Positions 24,545 to 34,428 of a stretch of DNA of 64,000 nt are shown piece after piece. The DNA is taken from NCBI RefSeq assembly GCF_001708445.1, contig NZ_CP015637.1, positions 4,031,001 through 4,095,000 on the forward strand. The letters run 5' to 3'. Made by a program: the position numbers and the translations under genes. Source of the stretch: Pseudomonas fluorescens. Lineage in GTDB: Bacteria > Pseudomonadota > Gammaproteobacteria > Pseudomonadales > Pseudomonadaceae. Within the stretch, counting starts at the first letter, position 1; each line of letters begins with the position of its first letter. The notes under the pieces are model-generated. The model saw nothing but the letters and a program-made list of their open reading frames with translations. It made no database searches and was not told where the DNA came from.

Positions 24545-26770
24545 TTACGGTAACGCTTCGCGCCAGAAACGGCGTTGACTGCGCGCAACAGTCGGTGGCA
24601 GGAACGCCCCCAATTGCACACGCACAGCCCCTTGTTCAGCACTGTCATAAACCTGGGTACCCAGTGCCCGGTAGCGTTCCATCACCTGGGGGTGGGGGTG
24701 GCCGAACGCGTTGCCTCGCCCCCTGGAAATCAGCACCGCCGTGGGCGCCAGCCGCTGCACAAAGGGCCAGGACGAAGAACTGCGGCTGCCATGATGGGGC
24801 GCCTGCAACCAATCGGTCCGCACAGCCAAGGGCGAGGCAAGAAAAGCCCGCTCGGCGGCGCGATCAATATCCCCCGTGAGCAACATGCGCTCACCCTTGG
24901 CCTGGACCTGTAATACACAGGATTTCGGGTTACCACTAATAGCATCTGGCCACTGCCACAGTTCAAATGACACCCCATCCCACTCCCACTGTTCACCGCT
25001 GACACAGGGTTCAGTGCCGAGAAACGCCGGCAAGCCTCGTGTTTCGCCTCCGACTACCCGTCTGATCGGCAGCCCACGGGCAATAGCCGCCGCACCGCCG
25101 GCATGGTCGGCGTCGGCGTGGCTGAGCAGCATCATGTCCAATACCTCCACCCCGAGTTTTCTCAATGACGGCAATACCACACGCGCGCCAAGATCGACTT
25201 CCCCCGAGCGCGGGCCCGCATCGTAGAGCAAGGTGTGATGACGGGTGCGCAGCACCAGCGCCTGCCCCTGACCGACATCCAGTTGCACCACCTCAACCTG
25301 CCCATGGGGCACCGGCTCCCGCGGCGGAAACACCGCCAACAACAGCATCGGCCACCCCATCGGTCGTAACGGTACGCCCCTGGGCAACAGCAGTAACACT
25401 GCACCCGCGACGCTCACCAGCCAATAGCCCATCGGCACCTCGGCCGGTATCCATGCCGGCAGGTGCCCGGCCAGCAACGCCAAGGCGCGGAACAACCCAT
25501 CCAGCGCCCCACCCGCCAGCCATAACAGCCCCTCCCCCACAAAGGGCACCGCCACCAGCACAGTGCCCAACAATGCCAAGGGCAACACCACCAGGCTGAT
25601 CCATGGCACGGCAAACAGGTTAGCCAACGGCGCGCTGAGACTGATGGGCAGCCCCAGCACCAGCAACAGCGGAAACAGGCCGATCGCGATCAACCACTGG
25701 GGACGGGTCCAGGCTTGCCAGGCGCTCCACCGCCCCAAACGCCCACCGAATGCCAGCACCAATACCGCGACAGCCGCGAACGACAACCAGAACCCCGGCT
25801 GCAGGCTGGCCAAAGGCTCAAGGATCAGCACGCCATTAAATGCCAGTAACAATGGCCACCAGGCGCCCAAATGGCGAAAACGCAAACGCCACAGCAATAC
25901 CAGCCCCACCATCACGCAGGCCCTTTGCACCGGCACTCCGAACCCCGCCAGCAGGCCGTAGCCCAGCGCGGCAGCAAATGCCAGGCCACACGCCCAAGGC
26001 AGCCACGGCCAGGCGGGGGGCCAGCAACCGTAGCGCGCCAGCAGTGTGACCAGCCCATAGATCAACCCCGCCAGCAAGCCAATATGCTGGCCGGATATCA
26101 CCAGCAGGTGCACCGTACCGGTGTCCTGCAACACACGCCAATCCTCGGCGGCCAGCCCCGAGCCATCGCCCAGCACCAAGGCGGCCAGCCCGGCCTCGCG
26201 GCCTTGGGCATCCACCGCCATCAGTCGTTGGCGGACCGCGTCGCGCCAAGCGTTGCGCGTCGGCGCCAAACGCTCACCGTCTTTCACCGAGCCGGTGGCA
26301 CCGATGCGCTGGGCCAACAGCCAGGCCTCATGATCAAAGCCATGGAAGTTGAGCACGCCGGATGGCCGCTTGAGCGTCACGGCCAAGCGCCAGCGCTCCC
26401 CACTGCGCACCGGTGGCCCGCCATGCCAGGCCACGCGAATACGCTTGGGTAAACGCGCCTTGGGGGACCGGCCGTCGGTCAGTTCGAAACGCACGCCCGT
26501 GCTGGTCTGCTGCGGCAACCCGGTCACACGGCCCTCCACCCAGCGCGTCTGGCCATCGAGCGCCGGTTGCAGGCGGTCATCCAGCGCCCACTGCGCGCTG
26601 ATGCACGCCCAACTCAAGCCCAGCAGAAAGAACGCCAGTGGGTGGCTGCGAAACGGCAGCAGCATCAACGCCAGCACGCACATGGCCAACACCCCCGCGG
26701 CAGGCGGCAACGCGGGTAAAAAACGCAAGGCGAGCAGCCCCAGCGCGAGCGCGAACATCCCTGTCTTCAT
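24545..26770 (-). CDS. comEC: DNA internalization competence protein ComEC/Rec2
   Basis: 741 residues. An N-terminal membrane domain (RFLPALPPAAGVLAMCVLAL), an OB-like domain, a central competence membrane domain (VLQDTGTVHLLVISGQHIGL near 185) and a C-terminal metallo-beta-lactamase-like domain with MLLSHADADHAGGA (about residue 545) and LLYDAG. It forms the inner-membrane channel for incoming single-stranded DNA and the C-terminus may degrade the other strand. No frame break is seen, so it is likely intact. Downstream of it lies exbB in the same direction. Confidence 0.93.
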   Translation of the reverse strand: MKTGMFALALGLLALRFLPALPPAAGVLAMCVLALMLLPFRSHPLAFFLLGLSWACISAQWALDDRLQPALDGQTRWVEGRVTGLPQQTSTGVRFELTDGRSPKARLPKRIRVAWHGGPPVRSGERWRLAVTLKRPSGVLNFHGFDHEAWLLAQRIGATGSVKDGERLAPTRNAWRDAVRQRLMAVDAQGREAGLAALVLGDGSGLAAEDWRVLQDTGTVHLLVISGQHIGLLAGLIYGLVTLLARYGCWPPAWPWLPWACGLAFAAALGYGLLAGFGVPVQRACVMVGLVLLWRLRFRHLGAWWPLLLAFNGVLILEPLASLQPGFWLSFAAVAVLVLAFGGRLGRWSAWQAWTRPQWLIAIGLFPLLLVLGLPISLSAPLANLFAVPWISLVVLPLALLGTVLVAVPFVGEGLLWLAGGALDGLFRALALLAGHLPAWIPAEVPMGYWLVSVAGAVLLLLPRGVPLRPMGWPMLLLAVFPPREPVPHGQVEVVQLDVGQGQALVLRTRHHTLLYDAGPRSGEVDLGARVVLPSLRKLGVEVLDMMLLSHADADHAGGAAAIARGLPIRRVVGGETRGLPAFLGTEPCVSGEQWEWDGVSFELWQWPDAISGNPKSCVLQVQAKGERMLLTGDIDRAAERAFLASPLAVRTDWLQAPHHGSRSSSSWPFVQRLAPTAVLISRGRGNAFGHPHPQVMERYRALGTQVYDSAEQGAVRVQLGAFLPPTVARSQRRFWREALP

Positions 26771-26905
26771 GAATCATCCCTTCCAAGTGATCCACTCAGT
26801 CTTAGCCGGACACCGAGCAACGCCTATGATGTTTTGTCACAAAGTCTGAATTTTCTGTTTATAGAATGCGGGCATACTTGCCCCTCGAACTGACCTGGAC
26901 CCCTT

Positions 26906-27421
26906 ATGCCCCGGCGCTTATTCAAACGGTACATGCCCGACCCCACCAGTATCAGGGAACACAAGTCATTACAGTTTCTTGGCACCTTGCTGCATGACCC
27001 GAACCTCTGGCACCTGAACCGACACTCGGTGGCGCGTGCCATGGCCGTGGGCTTGTTCGCGGCGTTTATCCCGATCCCCTTGCAGATGCTGCTGGCTGCG
27101 GTGCTGGCAATCGCGGTGCGCGGCAATATGCCCATTGCCATCAGCCTGGTGTGGCTGACCAACCCGATCACCATGCCGGTGGTGTTCTTTTGTACCTACA
27201 TGACCGGCGCGTGGCTGATGAATGTGCCGCCGCGCAGCCTGCCCGATGACCTGACCTGGGAATGGATCAGCGGTCAGCTGAGCACGCTGTGGCAGCCGTT
27301 CCTGCTGGGTTCGGTGGTGTTGGGCCTGGTATTGGGTGCGCTGGCCTATTGCCTGACCATGATTTACTGGCGCTGGTGGGTCGCGCACCAATGGAAGAAA
27401 CGCAAACAGCGCCGCGGTTAA
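26906..27421 (+). CDS. DUF2062 domain membrane protein
   Basis: 171 residues starting MPRRLFKRYMPDPTSIREHK. Three or four hydrophobic helices (AMAVGLFAAFIPIPLQMLLA, ISLVWLTNPITMPVVFFCTY, LLGSVVLGLVLGALAYCLTM) with a conserved proline-rich turn (NPITMPVVF). The family is present across proteobacteria without a defined role. It converges with the sensor kinase gene, overlapping its stop by four bases. Confidence 0.9.
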   Translation: MPRRLFKRYMPDPTSIREHKSLQFLGTLLHDPNLWHLNRHSVARAMAVGLFAAFIPIPLQMLLAAVLAIAVRGNMPIAISLVWLTNPITMPVVFFCTYMTGAWLMNVPPRSLPDDLTWEWISGQLSTLWQPFLLGSVVLGLVLGALAYCLTMIYWRWWVAHQWKKRKQRRG

Positions 27422-28794
27422 TCCGCGCGGGCCGGCAACCGCAGGTGCACGCGCAAGCCCTGCCCGGCGTTTTCCGCCCAGAGGCTGCCGCCCTGGCGTT
27501 GCACGGCATTGCGCGCGATGCTCAAGCCCAGTCCGAAGCCGCCGTCGCCGGGGCGAGAACCCTCCAGCCGGGTGAACGGCGCAAAGATCCGTTCCAGATC
27601 GCCCTCATCAATTCCCCCGCCCTGATCTTCCAGCCACAGGTGCCAGTACTCGCCATCACGGCGTCCATCAAGCCACACAATCCCGCCCACAGGGGAATGT
27701 CGTATGGCGTTGCGCAGGATATTTTCCAGCGCCTGGGCCAAGGCATTCAGGTTGCCGCGCACCCAGCAATCAGCCCCGACCACACACGGCAGGCGCGTGG
27801 CTGGCCAGTCGCTTTCAAAACAGGCGTTCTCGCTGAGCATGTCCCACAGCGCTTGCACCTGGATGTTTTCCACCGGCAGCGGCGCCCGCTCGGTATCCAG
27901 CCAGGCCAGTTGCAGGCTGTCATCCACCAGGCGTTGCATGGCATCGATCTCCCGTCCCAGCCGCTCACGCAGTTGCGTCAGGTCTCGCTCACTGTCACAG
28001 GCCACCCGCAAACGGCTTAACGGCGTGCGCAGTTCATGGGACATGTCCCGCAGCAGTTGCCGTTGCACCACCACTGTGCCTTGCAGGCGCTCGGACATCT
28101 GGTCAAAGGCGCGCCCCAATTCGCCGAGTTCATCCTGGCGACTGGTGGCATCGTGGGACAGACGGGTATTCAATTGATCGGCACGCCAGGCGTTGGCCTG
28201 CTCGCGCAGCTGGTTGAGAGGCATGATCAGCAGCCGATAAAGGCCGATGCACAGCAACAGGGTAAACAGGCCTGGGATCATGCCATTGGTCACCACCCGC
28301 CAGAACAGCTGGTATTGCCCCGGCATAAAGCGTTGGGGCAGTTCGATGACCAGCGAGCCGACGCTGGGGTCGACGGGAAACGGCACCTTCATCCAGGGCA
28401 AGCCTTTGACATGGCGGCTGACCGGCCAATCCAGGCCGCGCAAAAAAGTCAGGCGCTGGCTTTCCTTATCGTTCAGTGGCGCGCTGCTGAGTGACTGCAG
28501 GTCATTGCCGATCACGCCGACCCAAGTGCTTTCACGCGTTGCCATCAATTGCAGCCAAGCATCCACGCCGGCACGCCCCTGGGTGCTGAAGGCCAACTCG
28601 GCACCCGCCGCGTAGCCCCTGAGAATCTCGCGGGACTTGTCCGCCAGGAAGGCGTTCTGCTCCTCCATGTACCGGCCCCACGACCAACTGAGCCAGATCA
28701 TCAGCAAGCAGAAAGCAATCAGCAGGCACGCCAGCTTCCAGAATATCGAATGCTTGCCCGGAAGCCGCTGCAATGGCCGCTCAAACAGCGTCAT
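27418..28794 (-). CDS. pirS: Sensor histidine kinase, PirS-like
   Basis: 458 residues. Two transmembrane helices (FWKLACLLIAFCLLMIWLSW near 19-38 and MIPGLFTLLLCIGLYRLLIM near 170-190) flank a periplasmic domain; then HAMP, the phospho-acceptor box RDMSHELRTPLSRLR (His about 250) and the ATP-binding boxes NAIRHSP and GGFGLGLSIARNAV. Located as PirS is relative to gacS in P. aeruginosa (PirRS beside gacS-ldhA). In that species it controls the enterobactin receptor PirA; no pirA is here, so the signal and target are uncertain. The gene symbol is by synteny. Confidence 0.85.
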   Translation of the reverse strand: MTLFERPLQRLPGKHSIFWKLACLLIAFCLLMIWLSWSWGRYMEEQNAFLADKSREILRGYAAGAELAFSTQGRAGVDAWLQLMATRESTWVGVIGNDLQSLSSAPLNDKESQRLTFLRGLDWPVSRHVKGLPWMKVPFPVDPSVGSLVIELPQRFMPGQYQLFWRVVTNGMIPGLFTLLLCIGLYRLLIMPLNQLREQANAWRADQLNTRLSHDATSRQDELGELGRAFDQMSERLQGTVVVQRQLLRDMSHELRTPLSRLRVACDSERDLTQLRERLGREIDAMQRLVDDSLQLAWLDTERAPLPVENIQVQALWDMLSENACFESDWPATRLPCVVGADCWVRGNLNALAQALENILRNAIRHSPVGGIVWLDGRRDGEYWHLWLEDQGGGIDEGDLERIFAPFTRLEGSRPGDGGFGLGLSIARNAVQRQGGSLWAENAGQGLRVHLRLPARAD

Positions 28795-29521
28795 CGTGAC
28801 CGCTCAGTACATAACCCTTGCCCCACACCGTGCGCACTTCGCGCTCGCTGTAGCCGGTGGCCTTGAGCTTGCGACGCATCTGGCTGATGTGCATATCGAG
28901 GCTGCGGTCGTGGGGTGCATAGCCGCGCTGCAACACATGTTGATAAAGGAAGGCCTTGCTCAGGACCTCTTCCCCGTTGCGGTGCAGGGTTTCCAGCAGA
29001 CGGTATTCACTGCGGGTCAGTCCGGCCCACTGCGCCTGATAGACGACATCGCACAGCTCATCATCAAAGCGCAGGGTGCGTGCGTCGTCGCGCATCGCTT
29101 GCTGCGTCGGCAACGGCCGACGGTCCAAGGCCACGCGGCGCAGGATGGCTTCGATGCGCACCCGCAGTTCAATCATGCTGAACGGCTTGGGCAGGTAATC
29201 GTCCGCGCCCAGGCGAAAGCCGTTGATGCGGTCAGCCTCGGCGCCCAAGGCAGACATCAGGATGACCGGCGTCGCGTGATGCTGGCGCAAGTGCGTGAGG
29301 ATCGACAAGCCATCCAGCCCCGGCAGCAAAATATCCATCAACACCACGTCGAACACTTGGCTACGCGCCAGTTGCAAGCCTTGCTGGCCGTTCTGGCACC
29401 AAGTGACCTGAAACCCGCAGTGCCCCAAATGCTCGTGGACGTAGGCACCGAGCACAGGGTCATCTTCGATGGTCAGGATATTGGGTAGGCTAACTGCCGC
29501 GGGATTCATTAGCGTCTGCAA
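28781..29521 (-). CDS. pirR: OmpR-family response regulator, PirR-like
   Basis: 246 residues. Receiver domain with the phospho-accepting aspartate in VVLMDILLPGLDGLSIL (near residue 62), conserved Lys in DDYLPKPFSM, and a C-terminal winged helix (LTRSEYRLLETLHRNGEEVL, then RSLDMHISQMRRKLKATGY). Overlaps the kinase gene start by 14 bases, so both are one operon. Target genes are not evident nearby. Confidence 0.88.
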   Translation of the reverse strand: MQTLMNPAAVSLPNILTIEDDPVLGAYVHEHLGHCGFQVTWCQNGQQGLQLARSQVFDVVLMDILLPGLDGLSILTHLRQHHATPVILMSALGAEADRINGFRLGADDYLPKPFSMIELRVRIEAILRRVALDRRPLPTQQAMRDDARTLRFDDELCDVVYQAQWAGLTRSEYRLLETLHRNGEEVLSKAFLYQHVLQRGYAPHDRSLDMHISQMRRKLKATGYSEREVRTVWGKGYVLSGHDDAV

Positions 29522-29715
29522 GTCATTCTCAAATACTAATTATTCAAGATTACCCCGCCCCAGGCAATCGCCGAGCGGCGCGAAATGGCCTGAAGACTGC
29601 GATGTATCATTAATTTGCAAGATTCCAGGCCGCGCAAATGGCTACACTGCGCACGTGGCGCGGGCCGGATGCCCGCGCGGGACAATTGATTTCAGTGTGG
29701 AAGCAGGAGAGTGGC

Positions 29716-32469
29716 GTGCTTAGAAGAATGGGGATAAAAGGCCGCGTACTGTTGCTGACCTTGTTACCGACCAGCCTGATGGCCTTGTTGCTGGGGGGCT
29801 ATTTCACCTGGATGCAACTTTCTGAGCTGCAAACCCAATTACTGCAACGCGGCGAAATGATCGCCGAACAGTTGGCACCGCTGGTCGCGCCGGCCCTAAG
29901 CAACAAGAACACCGACCTGCTGGAACGCATCGCCACCCAATCCCTGGAACAGCCCGACGTACGCGCCGTGTCCTTCTTAGCGCCGGATCGCGTGTCCCTG
30001 GCCCACGCCGGCCCGACCATGCTCAACCAGCCGCCGACCGGCAACAGTTCCCACCTGTTGCAGCGCACCGGCAACGACGCCACCCGCTATCTGCTGCCGG
30101 TGTTTGGCCGTCATCGCAACCTGGCGGGCGACCTGATCCCCGATGAATCCGACCGCCTGCTGGGCTGGGTCGAGGTGGAACTGTCCCACAACGGCATGTT
30201 GCTGCGTGGCTATCGCAGCCTGTTCGCCAGCCTGCTGTTGATCGCTATCGGCTTGATCTGCACTGCCGCCCTGGCGCTGCGTATCAGTCGTACCATCAAC
30301 TCGCCGATTGGCCAGATCAAACAAGCCGTCGCCCAGCTCAAGGACGGCAACCTGGAAACGCGCCTGCCGCCGCTGGGCAGCCAGGAGCTGGACCAGCTCG
30401 CCTCAGGCATCAACCGCATGGCCGAGACCCTGCAGAACGCCCAGGAAGAATTGCAGCACAGCATCGACCAGGCGACCGAAGACGTGCGCCAAAACCTGGA
30501 AACCATCGAGATCCAGAACATCGAGCTGGACCTGGCACGCAAGGAAGCCCTGGAGGCCAGCCGTATCAAGTCGGAGTTCCTGGCCAATATGAGCCATGAA
30601 ATCCGTACCCCGCTCAACGGCATCCTCGGTTTCACCCACCTGCTGCAAAAAAGCGAACTGACCCCACGCCAGTTGGACTACCTGGGCACCATCGAAAAAT
30701 CTGCCGACAACCTGTTGGGCATCATCAACGAAATCCTCGACTTCTCGAAAATCGAGGCCGGCAAGCTGGTCCTCGACAGCGTGCCCTTCAACCTGCGCGA
30801 CCTGCTGCAAGACACCCTGACCATCCTCGCCCCTGCCGCCCATGCCAAGCAGTTGGAATTGGTGAGCCTGGTGTACCGCGACACCCCGCTGGCGCTGGTC
30901 GGCGACCCGCTGCGCCTCAAGCAGATCCTGACCAACCTGATCAGCAATGCGATCAAGTTCACCCGTGAAGGCACCATCGTTGCCCGCGCGATGATCGAGG
31001 ACGAACAGGAAGACAGCGTGCAACTGCGCATCAGCGTGCAGGACACCGGTATTGGCTTGTCCAACCAGGATGTGCGCGCACTGTTCCAGGCGTTCAGCCA
31101 GGCGGACAACTCACTGTCGCGCCAGCCCGGCGGCACCGGCCTGGGCCTGGTGATCTCCAAGCGCCTGATCGAGCAGATGGGCGGTGAAATCGGTGTAGAC
31201 AGCACACCGGGCGAAGGCTCGGAGTTCTGGATCAGCCTGAACCTGCCCAAGACCCGCGATGATGTCGAAGACCTGCCCTGTGCGCCGTTGCTCGGCCATC
31301 GCGTGGCGGTCCTGGAAAACCACGAACTGGCGCGCCAGGCCCTGCAACATCAATTGGAAGACTGCGGCCTGGAAGTCACCCCGTTCAATACCCTGGAAAG
31401 CTTGACCAACGGCATCACCAGCGCCCACCAGACCGAACAGGCGATCGACCTCGCCGTGCTCGGCGTCACCGCCAATGACATTCCGCCCGAGCGTCTCAAC
31501 CAGCACCTGTGGGACCTCGAACACCTGGGCTGCAAAGTCCTGGTGCTGTGCCCGACCACCGAGCAAATGCTATTCAACCAGTCGGTGCCCAACCCTAACA
31601 GCCAGTTGCAGGCCAAGCCGGCCTGTACGCGCAAGCTGCGCCGCGCGCTGGCCGACCTGATCAGCCCACGCCCATCGCGTAGCGAGCCGGGCGAGCCGTT
31701 GTCCAGCCGCGCACCTCGTGTGTTATGCGTGGACGACAATCCGGCCAACCTGTTGCTGGTGCAAACCCTGCTGGAAGACATGGGTGCCAAGGTCCAGGCG
31801 GTAGAAAGCGGTTACGCGGCCATCGAGGCGGTCAAGCAGGAAACCTTCGACCTGGTATTGATGGACGTCCAAATGCCGGGCATGGATGGTCGCCAGAGCA
31901 CCGAGGCGATTCGCCAATGGGAAAGCGAGCGCAATGGCACGCCCCTGCCGGTGGTGGCCCTCACGGCCCACGCCATGGCCAATGAAAAACGCGCCCTGCT
32001 GCAAAGCGGTATGGACGACTACCTGACCAAGCCGATCAGCGAGCGGCAACTGGCCCAGGTGGTGTTGAAGTGGACCGGCCTGGCCCTGCGCAACCAGGGG
32101 CCGGAGCGCTCGTCCGACAATCTGGGGCCCGGCGTGCAACTGCTGGTGCTCGATCACGAGGAAGGCTTGCGCCTGGCCGCCGGCAAGACTGACTTGGCGG
32201 CGGACATGCTCGCGATGCTGCTGGCATCCCTGGAAGCCGACCGCCTGGCCATCACCGTTGCCCGCGAGGCCAACGACAACCATGCCTTGATCGAGCGCGT
32301 CCACCGCCTGCATGGCGCCACGCGCTACTGCGGCGTGCCGCAACTGCGTGCTGCCTGCCAACGTGCCGAAACCCTGCTCAAGCAGGACGATGCCAAGGCC
32401 GTGGCCGCGCTGGACGAACTGGACATGGCCATTGCACGACTGGCCAGTGAAGCGCGGGTCAGTGTCTGA
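29716..32469 (+). CDS. gacS: Hybrid sensor kinase GacS
   Basis: 917 residues, starting at GTG (29716) with AGGAG before it; the frame is open upstream but those 26 codons are not GacS. Domains in order: TM1 (VLLLTLLPTSLMALLLGGYF), periplasmic region, TM2, HAMP, HisKA with FLANMSHEIRTPLNGILGF (His about 294), HATPase (NLISNAIKFTREG; GGTGLGLVISKRLI), receiver (LVLMDVQMPGMDGRQSTEA) and a C-terminal HPt (LIERVHRLHGATRYCG). It activates GacA and the Rsm small RNAs for secondary metabolism and biofilm control. Same location next to ldhA as in other pseudomonads. Confidence 0.96.
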   Translation: MLRRMGIKGRVLLLTLLPTSLMALLLGGYFTWMQLSELQTQLLQRGEMIAEQLAPLVAPALSNKNTDLLERIATQSLEQPDVRAVSFLAPDRVSLAHAGPTMLNQPPTGNSSHLLQRTGNDATRYLLPVFGRHRNLAGDLIPDESDRLLGWVEVELSHNGMLLRGYRSLFASLLLIAIGLICTAALALRISRTINSPIGQIKQAVAQLKDGNLETRLPPLGSQELDQLASGINRMAETLQNAQEELQHSIDQATEDVRQNLETIEIQNIELDLARKEALEASRIKSEFLANMSHEIRTPLNGILGFTHLLQKSELTPRQLDYLGTIEKSADNLLGIINEILDFSKIEAGKLVLDSVPFNLRDLLQDTLTILAPAAHAKQLELVSLVYRDTPLALVGDPLRLKQILTNLISNAIKFTREGTIVARAMIEDEQEDSVQLRISVQDTGIGLSNQDVRALFQAFSQADNSLSRQPGGTGLGLVISKRLIEQMGGEIGVDSTPGEGSEFWISLNLPKTRDDVEDLPCAPLLGHRVAVLENHELARQALQHQLEDCGLEVTPFNTLESLTNGITSAHQTEQAIDLAVLGVTANDIPPERLNQHLWDLEHLGCKVLVLCPTTEQMLFNQSVPNPNSQLQAKPACTRKLRRALADLISPRPSRSEPGEPLSSRAPRVLCVDDNPANLLLVQTLLEDMGAKVQAVESGYAAIEAVKQETFDLVLMDVQMPGMDGRQSTEAIRQWESERNGTPLPVVALTAHAMANEKRALLQSGMDDYLTKPISERQLAQVVLKWTGLALRNQGPERSSDNLGPGVQLLVLDHEEGLRLAAGKTDLAADMLAMLLASLEADRLAITVAREANDNHALIERVHRLHGATRYCGVPQLRAACQRAETLLKQDDAKAVAALDELDMAIARLASEARVSV

Positions 32470-32495
32470 TCCACCTTAATGCAGGGAGCTATTCA

Positions 32496-33485
32496 ATGCG
32501 CATCATCCTTTTCAGCAGCCAGGCCTACGACCGCGACAGTTTTCTCGGTGAGCCCTTGCCCGCGGGCCTGGAACTGCAATTCCAGCCGGCCCGCCTCAAC
32601 CTCGACACCGTCGCCCTGGCCGAACACCACGAAGTGGTCTGCGCCTTCATCAACGACGATCTCAGCGCCCCGGTGCTGGAACATTTGGCCCGCGGCGGCA
32701 CGCGCCTGATCGCCCTGCGTTCGGCCGGCTATAACCATGTCGACCTGGCCGCCGCCAAACGCCTGGGGCTGACCATCGTGCGCGTCCCCGCCTACTCGCC
32801 TCACGCCGTGGCCGAACACGCCGTGGCATTGATCCTTGCCCTCAACCGCCGCCTGCACCGCGCTTACAACCGCACCCGCGACGGCGATTTCAGCCTGCAC
32901 GGCCTGACGGGCTTCGATCTGGTGGGCAAGACGGTGGGCGTGGTCGGCACCGGGCAGATCGGCGCGACGTTCGCCAAAATCATGGCCGGTTTCGGCTGCA
33001 CACTGCTGGCCTACGACCCCTTCCCTAACCCCCACGTCCTGGCTCTTGGCGCTCGCTATGTGAGCCTGCCCGAGCTGCTGGCCCAGGCGCAGATCATCAG
33101 CCTGCATTGCCCGCTGACAGCCGACAGCAAACACCTGATCAACGCCCGTTCCCTGTCGCAGATGCAACCCGGTGCGATGCTGATCAATACCGGACGAGGC
33201 GGCCTGGTGGACACCCCGGCGCTGATCGAAGCGCTCAAGGAGGGCCAACTCGGCTATCTGGGGCTGGACGTGTACGAGGAAGAAGCCCAACTGTTTTTCG
33301 AGGACCGCTCGGACCTGCCCTTGCAGGACGACGTCCTCGCCCGCCTGCTGACCTTCCCCAATGTAATCATCACCGCGCACCAGGCCTTCCTCACCCGTGA
33401 AGCGCTGGCAGCGATCGCCGGCACCACCCTGGCCAATATCGCGGCATGGGCCGACGGCCGGGCACAAAACCTGGTCGAGGGATGA
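32496..33485 (+). CDS. ldhA: D-lactate dehydrogenase (2-hydroxyacid dehydrogenase)
   Basis: 329 residues. NAD-binding motif VGVVGTGQIGATFAK near residue 148-162, signature GAMLINTGRGGLVDTPALI with the catalytic Arg in the usual place, and the catalytic His in NVIITAHQAFLT. Converts pyruvate to D-lactate with NADH, fermentative. It directly follows gacS in the same direction with its own GGGAG site, as in P. aeruginosa. Confidence 0.93.
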   Translation: MRIILFSSQAYDRDSFLGEPLPAGLELQFQPARLNLDTVALAEHHEVVCAFINDDLSAPVLEHLARGGTRLIALRSAGYNHVDLAAAKRLGLTIVRVPAYSPHAVAEHAVALILALNRRLHRAYNRTRDGDFSLHGLTGFDLVGKTVGVVGTGQIGATFAKIMAGFGCTLLAYDPFPNPHVLALGARYVSLPELLAQAQIISLHCPLTADSKHLINARSLSQMQPGAMLINTGRGGLVDTPALIEALKEGQLGYLGLDVYEEEAQLFFEDRSDLPLQDDVLARLLTFPNVIITAHQAFLTREALAAIAGTTLANIAAWADGRAQNLVEG

Positions 33486-33556
33486 TCAGCGGTCACATAC
33501 CCGGCTCATGATCGAGCGGCACCCGTGATAGGATGCCGCGCCTATTTGGAGGATCC

Positions 33557-33997
33557 ATGGCCGAACACGATTTCCGCTTCAGCTTGCTGAGCCCGCAACA
33601 CACCCTGATCGAATGCCGCGCCTTGGTGCCGGGCCGTTACCAGGTCACCGGCAACGGGGGCTCGATCAAGCATGGCGACGTACTGATCGTCACCCTGCGC
33701 GGCAGTAAAACCCTGTCGATGCGCCTCACCGTCGAAGGTGATGCGCGCTACTCCATCCGCCCGGCGGGCCAATGGGTTGCCATGGCCCAGGGGCCGAAAT
33801 TCGGCGAGCTGGAGATTCACACCTGGAAGGTCAACTGCGACAGCTGCGACGCTGTGCTGGAGTTTGAATTCGCGGTGGAAACCAAGCTGACCAAGGAGCC
33901 GCTGCAGCCGGCCGCCAACGCGCGCATTGCCGAGTTAGGCTGGACCCACGAAGGCGACAAACACCGCTGCCCGAAATGCCAGCAGGCTGCGCAATGA
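33557..33997 (+). CDS. Hypothetical protein with paired CxxC motifs (146 aa)
   Basis: 146 residues starting MAEHDFRFSLLSPQHTLIEC. I use the ATG at 33557 because GGAGGA lies just upstream of it. Beta-rich body (GNGGSIKHGDVLIVTLRGSK), then two cysteine pairs, CDSC near residue 96 and CPKC at the C-terminus, which could form a zinc ribbon. Syntenic with a conserved gene next to ldhA in other Pseudomonas. It is ATGA-coupled to the META-domain lipoprotein gene. Function unknown. Confidence 0.8.
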   Translation: MAEHDFRFSLLSPQHTLIECRALVPGRYQVTGNGGSIKHGDVLIVTLRGSKTLSMRLTVEGDARYSIRPAGQWVAMAQGPKFGELEIHTWKVNCDSCDAVLEFEFAVETKLTKEPLQPAANARIAELGWTHEGDKHRCPKCQQAAQ

Positions 33998-34398
33998 AAG
34001 GCCCGCTTCTGCTCGCCGTCCTCGGTACGGCATTGACAGGCTGCGCCGGCGACACGGCCAAGCTCAAGCAGGATCACAGCTACGTGGTGGAATGGATTGG
34101 CGAGCGGCCGCTGATGGATTACGCCCACCTCACCGTCACCCTGGGATCTGACGGCCGTGCCTATGGCAACGGCGGCTGCAACCATTGGTTCGCGCCGTAC
34201 ACCGTCAAGGGCGACAAGCTCAGCTTCGGCAAGCTCGGCAGCACCCGCAAACTCTGCGCCGAGGCATTGATGGAGCAGGAACACCGCTTCTTCCAGGCCC
34301 TGCAAGGCGTCGAGCGCTGGGATACCTCGCCGATCGAACAGACCCGCTTCTGGCCGGCCGAAGGCAAGCCCATTCGCCTGTGGCTCGAAGAGGGTTGA
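33994..34398 (+). CDS. META/HslJ-domain lipoprotein
   Basis: 134 residues starting MKGPLLLAVLGTALTGCAGD: signal peptide with lipobox LTGC (Cys 17). The mature part has the HslJ-type pattern (VEWIGERPLMDYAHLTVTLG, DGRAYGNGGCNHWFAPYTV, GSTRKLCAEALMEQE). HslJ-like proteins are heat-induced envelope proteins linked to aminocoumarin resistance; here the role is not known. Coupled to the gene before it by an ATGA overlap. Confidence 0.88.
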   Translation: MKGPLLLAVLGTALTGCAGDTAKLKQDHSYVVEWIGERPLMDYAHLTVTLGSDGRAYGNGGCNHWFAPYTVKGDKLSFGKLGSTRKLCAEALMEQEHRFFQALQGVERWDTSPIEQTRFWPAEGKPIRLWLEEG

Positions 34399-34428
34399 AC
34401 CCCCAATCTATGGATTGATGGGATCCAA

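Noticed and set aside
24545..26849. Long plus-strand open frames opposite comEC (for example 25871-26452)
   Set aside because: They are shadows of a GC-rich real gene: rich in Arg, Pro and His, without ribosome sites or domain order.
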